DNA of 23,698 bases from an uncultured Prevotella sp. Lineage in GTDB: Bacteria; Bacteroidota; Bacteroidia; Bacteroidales; Bacteroidaceae. The stretch lies in NCBI GenBank assembly GCA_937901345.1, contig CALCHM010000174.1:1-23698 (forward strand), read 5' to 3'. The notes beneath the pieces were generated by a model. The model ran no database searches and had not been told where the DNA came from. It saw nothing but the letters and a program-made list of their open reading frames with translations. Numbering within the stretch: the first letter of the stretch is position 1; the number at the start of each line of letters is the position of its first letter. Position numbers and translations under genes: made by a program. Positions 8,188-16,600 of this stretch are shown piece after piece.

Positions 8188-9414
8188 TTATTCATAACGC
8201 AAAGCCTCGATGGGGTCAAGGTTTGCGGCCTTCTTTGCGGGGTACCAACCGAAGAAAATACCCGTGAAGGTACATACAGCGAAACTTAACATGATGCTCC
8301 AAGGTTGAATGCTTACGGGCCATTGCGCAATAGTTGCCACGGCATTTGAAATGAGGCAACCGACGATGACTCCAATGATACCCCCAGTGACGCTGAGGAG
8401 CACGGCTTCAATCAGGAACTGTGCCAAGATGTCAATGCCACGCGCACCGACAGACATGCGCAACCCGATTTCCTTTGTTCGCTCCGTTACGCTGACATAC
8501 ATGATGTTCATAATGCCGATACCTCCCACGATGAGTGAGATACAAGCCACGCAGAGTAGCAGTGTGGTCATGACGTCTGCCGTAGAGTTCATCATCTCCA
8601 TCATTTCCTTCTGTGAGTGGATGGTGAAGTTGTCTTCGTCAATGCCCTCGCGCAATTTGTGCGACTGGCGGAGCAGGGTGGTAAGTTCTTCAATCGCCTC
8701 TTCCGTCTTTTCCTCCGTTAGGGCTGAGGCGCTGATGCCATTGAGGTAGGTAATGGCCATGATGCGCTTCATCACCGTAGTGTAAGGAGCCAGAATCAAG
8801 TCGTCTTGGTCCATGCCGAAGGTGTTAAAACCTTTGGACTTCAATACGCCCACTACGCGGAAGGGTATCGACTTAAAGCGAATGACGCGACCGATGGGGT
8901 CTTCACCCTTTGTGAAAAGGTTGTCGGCAACGGTTTTACCGATGACGCATACTTTTGCACTCGTGCGGATATCTTCGTCCGTAAACATTTCGCCTTCCTC
9001 CACCTTGAGTTGGCGAATGTCTAAGTAACCAAGACTCACACCATACATGCTTGAGGGGGCATTGTTGTTGCCGTAGATACACTGTCCGCCTGTTGAGATG
9101 GTGGGGCTGATGGCCTTGATGAGTTTTGCCTCCGCTTCCAGCAAGTCATAGTCCTTGAGTTTCAAGGTTTCCATGGCACTCGCATCCTGACGTGCTCCGC
9201 CATGACTGCGATTCGACCCTGGTCGAATGTTAATCATGTTCGACCCCATGGAGGCAATGTTGCTCTGGATACTTTGCTTTGACCCCTCACCGATAGCAAT
9301 CATAGCGATAACGGCAGCCACACCGATGATAATCCCGAGCATGGTCAGGAAAGAGCGCAACTTATTGGCAGCAATGGCGCGAAGGGCTATTTTAAAGAGA
9401 TTTGTGAGATGCAT
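8188..9414 (-). CDS. MacB-like ABC transporter permease
   Basis: A 408-residue permease with the MacB layout: one N-terminal transmembrane helix (about 20-42), a periplasmic MacB_PCD domain (about 43-275), then three helices (about 281-305, 332-355, 369-388) in an FtsX domain. The conserved cytoplasmic segment VTERTKEIGLRMSVGA and the C-terminal DPIEALRYE are typical. E. coli MacB fuses ATPase and permease, whereas here they are separate adjacent genes, as is common in Bacteroidota. The start lies 11 bases after the ATPase stop. MacB-type pumps use ATP-driven mechanotransmission to push periplasmic substrates through a TolC channel. The substrate cannot be read from the sequence. Confidence 0.94.
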   Translation of the reverse strand: MHLTNLFKIALRAIAANKLRSFLTMLGIIIGVAAVIAMIAIGEGSKQSIQSNIASMGSNMINIRPGSNRSHGGARQDASAMETLKLKDYDLLEAEAKLIKAISPTISTGGQCIYGNNNAPSSMYGVSLGYLDIRQLKVEEGEMFTDEDIRTSAKVCVIGKTVADNLFTKGEDPIGRVIRFKSIPFRVVGVLKSKGFNTFGMDQDDLILAPYTTVMKRIMAITYLNGISASALTEEKTEEAIEELTTLLRQSHKLREGIDEDNFTIHSQKEMMEMMNSTADVMTTLLLCVACISLIVGGIGIMNIMYVSVTERTKEIGLRMSVGARGIDILAQFLIEAVLLSVTGGIIGVIVGCLISNAVATIAQWPVSIQPWSIMLSFAVCTFTGIFFGWYPAKKAANLDPIEALRYE

Positions 9415-9425
9415 AAAGGGTTAGG

Positions 9426-10169
9426 TTATTCTTCAACAGGGGGTAAAGCCGCCAAGGCTTCTGCTGCTGAAAGAATGTTCGTATTAAATGTGTCTTCCTT
9501 CACCTGTCCGTCGCGCAAGACAATGTTGCGTGAACTATACTGTGCGATTTCGGGATTGTGAGTTACGAAGATAATCGTGCGTCCCTGTGCATAAAGTTCT
9601 TGGAAGAGTACGAGGATTTCAAACGAGGTGCGTGTGTCCAAGTTACCTGTTGCTTCGTCAGCAAGGATAACGGCGGGGTCGTTGACCAAGGCGCGCGCTA
9701 TGGCCACACGTTGCATCTGTCCGCCCGACATTTGGTTAGAGCGGTGCATCAAGCGGTTTCCCAAACCTACGGCTTCTAGCGCTTTAATAGCGCGTTCGCG
9801 ACGTTCGCTTGCCGAAACGGAACTGTTGTACATCAAGGGGAGTTCTACGTTTTCAACAGCCGTGGTCTTTGCCAAGAGGTTGTAGTTTTGGAACACGAAA
9901 CCGATTTTGCGGTTGCGCAATACAGCGCGCTCTCTGCGTTTCATCTTACGCACGGGGATGCCGTCAAGCAGGTATTCGCCCGATGTGGGAGTGTCAAGAC
10001 ACCCCAACTGGTTGAGGAGTGTGGACTTCCCACTTCCCGAGGTTCCCATGATGGTTACGAATTCCCCTTCGTGAATCTTGAACGACACACCGCGAAGCGC
10101 ATGCACCACTTCCTCGCCCACGATGAAGTCGCGCTTAACGTTTTGTAATTCGATAACGGTCTTTTTCAT
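9426..10169 (-). CDS. ABC transporter ATP-binding protein, MacB/LolD type
   Basis: A 247-residue ATPase that powers the adjacent permease. All motifs are intact: Walker A GTSGSGKST (42-50), Q-loop Q94, signature MSGGQMQRVAIARAL (147-161), Walker B VILADE (167-172) with the D-loop in GNLD, and H-loop H204. A C-terminal extension of about 25 residues past the usual LolD-type end is rich in Ala and Glu. It starts 6 bases after the adaptor gene stops and ends 11 bases before the permease starts, so translation is probably coupled. The subfamily call rests on sequence pattern and operon context. Confidence 0.95.
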   Translation of the reverse strand: MKKTVIELQNVKRDFIVGEEVVHALRGVSFKIHEGEFVTIMGTSGSGKSTLLNQLGCLDTPTSGEYLLDGIPVRKMKRRERAVLRNRKIGFVFQNYNLLAKTTAVENVELPLMYNSSVSASERRERAIKALEAVGLGNRLMHRSNQMSGGQMQRVAIARALVNDPAVILADEATGNLDTRTSFEILVLFQELYAQGRTIIFVTHNPEIAQYSSRNIVLRDGQVKEDTFNTNILSAAEALAALPPVEE

Positions 10170-10175
10170 CGTTGC

Positions 10176-11363
10176 TTACTTTTTCTTCTTGTTGCGGGGA
10201 CCGGGCATGAAGGGACTGCGTTGTGCGCCCACCATATCTTCGTTTACAGTTGTCACGCGGTCAACGATAACGGAGTCGCCAACCTGAAGTCCGCTCTTAA
10301 TTTCTGTAAGGATGCCGTTGGTTGTTCCTGTTTCTACGGGGTATGCCTTATACGTCTTACCTTCACGCTTCCACACCTTCTTCATACCTTCACAGTCTGC
10401 AATCACTTCGTCCTTGTCGATGTTTTCAGGCATGGGGGTGAAGCGCAACGCCTTTGAGGGAATTGCCAGAACGTCTGCAATCTCGAGAGTGAGAATCTTC
10501 ACGTTGGCTGTGAGTCCGGGTTTCAACTTCAAGTCGGGGTTGGGCGCTGAGATAACTACTTCATAGGTCACGACGTTATTTTCAATCGCTGCTTCCTGGC
10601 GCACTTGTGTCACCTGTCCGTTGAAGAGGTCGTTGGGGAAGGCATCTACGGTAAACTCTACGCGCTGTCCTTCGCGCACACCGCCTATGTCGGCTTCGTC
10701 AACCTTGGCAATTACGCGCATGTCGGTCAAGTCTTGTGCGATGGTGAAGAGGGTGGGGGTGTTAAAACTTGCTGCTACGGTCTGACCTTCTTCAACGGCG
10801 CGTGAAAGGATAACGCCATCGATGGGCGACGTAATCGTTGCATAACCTAAGTTTGTTTGTGCCTTCTTTACGGCTTCAACGCGCATGTTGTAGGCCGACT
10901 GTGCCTGGCGCAATGCCACTTGTGCCTGTTGGAAGGCATTGTCGCTGATGTCGCCCTGCTTGTGGAGCGTTTCTTGACGTTCGTAGTACCACTTCTGGTA
11001 GTTCAGGTCGCTCTCAGCACTCTTCAGGTTGCTCGTAGCGCTCGCCAGTTCGCTCTCCAAATTAGTCTTGTCGAGAATGGCAATCACTTGTCCGCGCTTC
11101 ACCACGTCGTTGTAGTCCACAAGAATCTGATTGATGATACCCGAAACCTGCGTACCCACTTCGACAGACGTAACGGGTTCGATGGTTCCCGTAGCCGTAA
11201 TGCTACTGCTGATAGTTGAAACTTCTGCAGTCGCCATTTCGCAATAAGCAGGCGCCACGTCGTTGCCCTTGTCCGAGCACAGGTAGAAAATGCCTCCTCC
11301 CACAGCAACGAGCACGGCGAGAGTAGTTATTTTATTTTTTGTAGTTGAAAAGAATTTAGACAT
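10176..11363 (-). CDS. MacA-like periplasmic adaptor (HlyD family)
   Basis: A 395-residue membrane-fusion protein linking the inner-membrane ABC pump to the outer-membrane channel. Order: a short cytoplasmic start, a transmembrane anchor (about 12-29), the first half of the lipoyl domain (about 65-100, with VSGIINQILVDYNDVVKRGQ), an alpha-helical hairpin (100-172), the second lipoyl half (TITSPIDGVILSRAVEEGQ, about 176-195), a beta-barrel (about 210-290) and a membrane-proximal domain, ending in a lysine-rich tail. The ATG at 11363 (MSKFFS) is chosen because it starts just before the anchor. An in-frame ATG at 11438 would add 25 residues encoded largely by an 8-bp repeat. It follows the TolC-family gene by 100 bases. 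Confidence 0.93.
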   Translation of the reverse strand: MSKFFSTTKNKITTLAVLVAVGGGIFYLCSDKGNDVAPAYCEMATAEVSTISSSITATGTIEPVTSVEVGTQVSGIINQILVDYNDVVKRGQVIAILDKTNLESELASATSNLKSAESDLNYQKWYYERQETLHKQGDISDNAFQQAQVALRQAQSAYNMRVEAVKKAQTNLGYATITSPIDGVILSRAVEEGQTVAASFNTPTLFTIAQDLTDMRVIAKVDEADIGGVREGQRVEFTVDAFPNDLFNGQVTQVRQEAAIENNVVTYEVVISAPNPDLKLKPGLTANVKILTLEIADVLAIPSKALRFTPMPENIDKDEVIADCEGMKKVWKREGKTYKAYPVETGTTNGILTEIKSGLQVGDSVIVDRVTTVNEDMVGAQRSPFMPGPRNKKKK

Positions 11364-11380
11364 GATTGTGAGGTTATGGG

Positions 11381-11420
11381 GTTCTGAGGTTCTGAGGTTC
11401 TGAAGTTCTGATGTTCTGAG
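11381..11420. repeat. 8-bp tandem repeat in the adaptor leader
   Basis: Five consecutive units of GTTCTGAG or one-base variants (plus-strand sense) at 11381, 11389, 11397, 11405 and 11413, flanked by GAGGTTAT-like words. The array lies within the 100-base gap between the TolC-family gene and the MacA-like gene, inside the same operon, and ends 17 bases before the adaptor ATG. The unit length is not a multiple of three. Confidence 0.9.
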
Positions 11421-11463
11421 GTTATTGGGATATTTCATCCTGCCTCGTCCTTAAAACTTGATG

Positions 11464-12804
11464 TTAGATTTCTAATTTGTTGCCCATGTAGAAGCGGAGC
11501 AGTGCTTGATTGAGCAGTGCGGTGTACTTATCCTGCAGCAAACTTTGTTTTGCCTGAAGGAAGCGTCCGCGACTGTCAAGCAGGTCGGTAATGTCCTTCT
11601 GTCCCTGTTGGAATTGGCGCTGGGTGTTTTCATAACTGAGTTCCAGACTCGCCACATTGTCCTTTGCTGCCACATACTTCTGTTGGTTGGTCGTGGCGTT
11701 GAGCCAATAGGTTTCTACGGTGTTGTAGAGTGACTTTTGTGCGTCAATATAGTCATACTCCGCCGTGAGTTGCGAAATCTTTGCGCGTTCCACGTTGCTC
11801 TTCACGCGGCGGTTGTCATAGATGGGGATTTGCAGATTGAGGCCAATGCTCATGTTGAAGTTGTATTTCAATTGCTGACTCCACGTGCGTGTTGACCCTG
11901 AAATATGACTGTCGCCAAGACTACCGTTCAGACTCACCGTGGGCCAATACGCACCCTTCGCCTTACTGAGCGAGAGGTCTGCCTGTTCCTTGGTGAGCAG
12001 ACTGCGGCGGATTTCTGGACGGTTGGTTAACGCTGCGCTATAAACATCCTGAGTGGTGGGCAACAACGCCATGATCAACGTTTCCGTGGGGACTATCGTA
12101 GCAACAGAAATATGCTCCGTAGGTCCAAGTTCGAGGAGTTGCTTCAGCGCGAGTTCCGCACTGCTGATTTGTGATGCCACATTGACAATGTCGTAGCGTC
12201 CCTGACTCACTTGCGCTTGGAGTTGTGCGAGGTCGGAACGCGAAATCTGTCCATTTGCCAACATGCGTTCACCGCGAGCATAAACCAGGGAGTCGTGTTG
12301 AAGCAATTCCTGATTTACCTTGAGCGCCTCTTTCATGTAAAGAATCTGAACGTAAAGGTTGGCAATTTGCTCCTGAATGGAGTTGGCCTGAATCTCAAAG
12401 TCCTGCTCAGCTAGCTGCTTGCTCTTTTCGCTCGACTCCACATTGAGCATATTCTGACGACCGTTCCAGAGGGTCCAACTCGCACTCACGCCATACGACC
12501 CGCTCCAAGTGGCCTTGTCTGCCGCAGCTTCAGCGATGCCTCCGTTTACGAAACTCGTTGCCGACTCCTGAAAGGGGCGGTATTGCACGTTTTGCGACAC
12601 ATTCGCATGGAGCGAGGGCAACAATCCCGCCTTGGCTTCCTTAATGCCCACCTCGGCTGAGGCTGTGGTTAATTGGCTCTTGCGCAGTTTAATGTTATGC
12701 TCCATGGCGTGATCGATGCACTCTTGAAGCGTCCAAATGCGCTCTTGTGCACTCACGGCGGTGACCACGCCAAGGGCAACCGCACACACAAAGGATCTGT
12801 TCAT
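11464..12804 (-). CDS. TolC-family outer membrane efflux channel
   Basis: A 446-residue outer-membrane factor. A signal peptide (MNRSFVCAVALGVVTAVSAQ, about 1-19) precedes the typical opening 'WTLQECIDHAMEHNIKLRKSQ'. Two OEP repeats follow (about 25-220 and 240-440) with the long Ala/Gln/Ser-rich helices of TolC proteins. The second holds 'LNLQIPIYDNRRVKSNVERAK', the usual second beta-strand and helix start. Length is normal for the family. It is the first gene of the efflux operon and has a Bacteroidota -7 box about 50 bases upstream. It should form the trimeric exit duct for the MacA-like adaptor encoded next. Confidence 0.95.
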   Translation of the reverse strand: MNRSFVCAVALGVVTAVSAQERIWTLQECIDHAMEHNIKLRKSQLTTASAEVGIKEAKAGLLPSLHANVSQNVQYRPFQESATSFVNGGIAEAAADKATWSGSYGVSASWTLWNGRQNMLNVESSEKSKQLAEQDFEIQANSIQEQIANLYVQILYMKEALKVNQELLQHDSLVYARGERMLANGQISRSDLAQLQAQVSQGRYDIVNVASQISSAELALKQLLELGPTEHISVATIVPTETLIMALLPTTQDVYSAALTNRPEIRRSLLTKEQADLSLSKAKGAYWPTVSLNGSLGDSHISGSTRTWSQQLKYNFNMSIGLNLQIPIYDNRRVKSNVERAKISQLTAEYDYIDAQKSLYNTVETYWLNATTNQQKYVAAKDNVASLELSYENTQRQFQQGQKDITDLLDSRGRFLQAKQSLLQDKYTALLNQALLRFYMGNKLEI

Positions 12805-12853
12805 CGTTTCTTATTGCTATTTTTTATGCGTTACATGAAAATTCATACGCCTG

Positions 12854-12861
12854 CAAAATTA
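12854..12861 (-). promoter_or_regulatory. Putative -7 box of the efflux operon
   Basis: The minus strand reads TAATTTTG, matching TAnnTTTG. Transcription would start near 12847 and give a leader of about 43 nt before the TolC-family ATG at 12804. The -33 element is not clear in the AT-rich sequence upstream. Confidence 0.5.
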
Positions 12862-13013
12862 CAAATTAAATAAAAACACCCCGCAGCAGTCTTCCCTTTT
12901 TATAGGATGCATTCGACGAACGCACGTTATTTGTCGGTAAATCGGAGTGCTCCCCGCTCCTTTGCGTGAGCGCAAAAGCATATTTGTGATACAACCCCCA
13001 ATGCAAGAACCCC

Positions 13014-13304
13014 ACAGACATGCGTCGGGAGCAAAAACGCGTCCCGATAAACTTTCCCGCCATCTGTCGGCGGGCGAATGAAAATTCCAAAAACCTCCTG
13101 CCATTTGTCAGCATCGAAACTAACGTCCATTATTTCCTCCCACCGTTTGTCAGCATCGAAACGAACACCCATTCTGCCGTCCCGTCATTTGTCAGCGCCA
13201 AAACGAACTTTTTTCTACCTTCCCGCCATTTGTCGGCACGGAATTTAAAGATGCAGCACCCTCCCGATAGTTGTCAGCGTTCGAATGTGATTCGAATTGC
13301 ATTA
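13014..13304. repeat. Seven-unit ~42 bp tandem array, second type
   Basis: Units begin near 13014, 13056, 13097, 13139, 13181, 13222 and 13263, with spacings of 42, 41, 42, 42, 41 and 41 bases. The shared core is CCCGCCATTTGTCAGC followed by a C/GAAACGAAC-like block, and the rest is degenerate. The unit at 13056 folds as CCCGCC/GGCGGG, and the first unit carries TCGGGA/TCCCGA. The array lies between the divergent efflux operon and glycoside hydrolase gene. Minus-strand ORFs across it repeat FDADKW-type peptides and are taken as translation artefacts. I see nothing clear in 12870-13013. Confidence 0.88.
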
Positions 13305-13593
13305 TAATGTCGTTCGAATAGGGGTAGCGTGATTCAGAACACCCTCCTTTAACTTTTAAGCGATATAACTCACGTCAGTCATAAACCGTTGTTGCACATC
13401 TCAGGATTTAGGAATGTTCCAAATAGGGGTGGTAACTTCAGCATATATATAAATGAGTGTAAAATGATTCTTAGAGAAATTGATGTATTTTATATGTTAT
13501 TTTGCTATGTCATAGTTTGCAATCGGGGGGGTAGTGGCGCGAGTTTTCTAATAATTACAGTTGAAATCCTCAAAAGATGCTGCATTTGTTCAG
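13305..13593. other. AT-rich intergenic stretch, no gene seen
   Basis: This stretch leads to the glycoside hydrolase promoter. A 69-codon plus-strand ORF at 13389-13598 has no recognisable features, is Cys/Ile-rich and runs into the promoter, so it is not called. It contains a G-run at 13525-13531 and a TATATATA run near 13442-13450. It may hold regulatory sites for the downstream gene, but none can be named. Confidence 0.5.
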
Positions 13594-13621
13594 TTTGATA
13601 GAGTGGAACAATGTAATTTTG
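13594..13621 (+). promoter_or_regulatory. Putative promoter of the glycoside hydrolase gene
   Basis: TTTG at 13594-13597 and TAATTTTG at 13614-13621 match the Bacteroidota -33/-7 elements with a 16-base spacer. Another TTTG lies at 13585-13588, 25 bases from the -7 box. Transcription would begin near 13628, leaving a leader of about 35 AT-rich bases before the ATG at 13663. Confidence 0.55.
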
Positions 13622-13662
13622 GCACGCATAATTAACAATATTTAATTTTATAAATAATAATC

Positions 13663-16600
13663 ATGAATCTAAAACAGCTTCAGAGAGGCGCATTAAGTCT
13701 TCTCTTGTGTCTTTCGGGCACATCGTTGTGGGCACAGAGTGTAATTTTTCCACAGGCGCAGCAACCCGGAACGGCAGTGGTGAGCGTAGCGGATAATACC
13801 TACACGCTCAAGAATGATTTGTTTACTGTCAACTTTGTGAAGGGCGACGGAACCTTGAAGTTTGGCGGTTGCGAAAAACTCGGTTTGTTGGCTGGTACGG
13901 AAATCTTCAAGGTAGAACTCCGTGATGGCACAGAGATCCCTGCTTCGCAGTTTACTATGGGTGATGTAGTGACAGAAACACTCACAGGTGATCCCAAGGC
14001 TGCGAAGGGCGCAAAGCGCTTGCCCGGTCAGCAGATTAAGGCCATCTTTACGCATGATAATGGTCTTCAGTTGGAGTGGCGTGCAGTGCTTCGTGATGGT
14101 TCTCACTACCTCCGCACAGAACTTGATATTAAGAACAATGGCACGGAAGACCTTGCGATGAACAGCATCACCCCCATGATGTACACAGTTCAGAACGTAG
14201 ATGGTGAGAAGGCTCCCGCTGTCGTAGGTAACACCCGCGGTGCGGTAATCGCCAGCGACAAGATCTTTGCAGGTCTTGAAACTCCAATGGGGATTCAGAC
14301 TTCAGGTGCAACGACCGACCTTGAAACTTTCGTGTTCCAGGCATGGGACGGTGAAGGTTCATGGGGTTGGAATCTTGATACTGAAGACATTCCTGCTGGA
14401 ATTCAAGCCTTGAGTCAATATGTTGCCAGTACTGTAAAGGCTTCTCGCGGTTATCTCGTGTTTAGCGAAACGGGCGAACAGACCGTTACGTTCCAGTACA
14501 CGGAGGGCAGCAATCGTTTGCAGATAATAGGCGTTGACCTTGTGGGTCTTGATGGAAATGTTGTCTCGTCCGATTATCACTTTGGTTTTACGGGTGGAGC
14601 GAAGGACAAGAATGTTTATACGGTTAACGTTCCCAAGGTCGGAGCATACATGGTGCGCCTCTTCGTTACGAACCAGGGAAGCGGCGAAGGTTATGCCAGC
14701 AAGGGTACTATTACTTACAGCTGCAAGGTGAAACAACCCGAATTGGTGTACGACCTTGCGTCAACTGCAACGCCTTATTTGACTCCCGAGGTTCAGGCAA
14801 CGGCTAAACCCATCGTAATCACTCCCGAGGAAGGCAGCCTTACGCCAACACAAGCGAAACAGACGCAGTGGACTTCAGGACTCAGCCAGTTTACAGACTG
14901 GACAGAGGCTTTGCCCGAGGGAATGAGTACGCCAACGGCTTCGGCTATTTATCTCGATAAGCACTATACAATTGAGGCTGGTAGTTTGAGCGTAACGTTT
15001 GACTATACAGGCGGAGACCATGGCTTGAACATGCTTGGTGTGCAGCTCATCGATGCACAAGGAGTGGTTAGCACTGATTACCACGTGGGCTTTACGGGTG
15101 GTAGCGATAGAAATAATGTTTACGCATTGGTTGCTCCAAAGTCGGGTGATTACATTGTGCGTATGTTTGTTGACCGCAAGTCAGACGGCGTCCAAGGTAA
15201 TGGTAACATTGATTTCGCGCTGACTGCGTTTGCCAACAAGGTTACGACTGCTGCCGGAGCAACAGATACTTGGACTTCTGCTTGGACCGGATTTGCTAAT
15301 TGGGCCGGAACGATTCCTGCCGGTACTGCGGCAACGGGTACTGCTAAGTTTATCGATAAGCAATACCATATCGAAGTAGGTAAGTTGAACTTGCTCTTTG
15401 ACTATACAGGTGGTAACCACGGATTTTACATGTTGGGCGTGCAGCTGATTGACCACAACAACAATGTTGTAACGCAGGAATTTAAGAATGGATTTACGGG
15501 TTCAAGCAGCACGGTTACATACAGCGTGAATGTTATTAAGGAAGGTTACTATACAGTGCGCTACATCGCAGATTATCGCGATGGTGGTACGGATACCAAC
15601 GGTAACATCACACTCTCACTCACAGAGGTGAAGTCTCTCGGCAATCTTCGCGAAGATGAAATCATTTCTCACACTTGGGTACCTGCCGATTGGAAAACAA
15701 TCGCAGCAAACGAAGTGCCCAATCGCGTGAATGAAACTGGTTGTACAGATGAGAATGCGCGTGTATTTGAACAGCAGATTACAATCACAACTGCAGGTCA
15801 ATTCTCTGTAGAATTTGATTATCAAAGTGGTTCAAACAAATTGATTCTTGCAGGGGTAGACCTCGTTGATGCCCTTGGTAATATTGTAGTGAATGATTAC
15901 CATGCAGGTGAAACGGGTAATGCAGATGTTAAGAATATCTACAAGTTTTACGTGACCGTTCCTGGTACTTACACACTTCGTTATTTCGCCAATAACATTG
16001 AATCAATCAATTCTTCAGGTGAAGTACGTATCAAATTAGCGGTTGATTATACGCTCCACCTCGTTGCTTCTGAAACAACTCCCATCGAGGGCAAGTGGAG
16101 TCGCATTACGACTTTGAAGGCCGGTGAAACATGGGATGTGGCAAGCGTTGTCGGCATGATTGCTCCCGGTCAGGCACGTCGCTCTTTCTTGGCTTACTCT
16201 GAACGCGAACGTGCAGTGCCTTGGCGTGCTGCTCCTACTTACGTGTCATGGTATGAATTGAACATCAACCATAACAACGCAGCTCCTGGTTCTGAACACG
16301 AGAATTCGCAGGAATCAGAATACGTAGATATCGTGCAGGCGTGGAAGGAACAACTTTACGACAAGTATGGTGAAGCGCCTTACGCATTTGTTTGGGATGA
16401 TGGTTGGGATAAGTATGGCGAATGGCAGTTCCACTCTGGTTTGCCCAACGGATTTACGCCAATTGACAACATTGGTCGTCAGATGGGTGCAGGTCAAGGT
16501 GCATGGCTCGGTCCTGTTGGTGGTTATGGCACATCAGGAGGTTATCGCCGTGCATATTGGAACAGCACTAAGACTGGCGGTATGCAACTCTCTAATCCTC

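Noticed and set aside
12859..13172. Minus-strand ORFs with repeated FDADKW-type peptides
   Set aside because: Three overlapping frames read the same roughly 42 bp repeat, and there is no family likeness or promoter.
13389..13598. 69-codon ORF upstream of the hydrolase
   Set aside because: No recognisable motif, unusual Cys/Ile content, and it runs into the predicted promoter.
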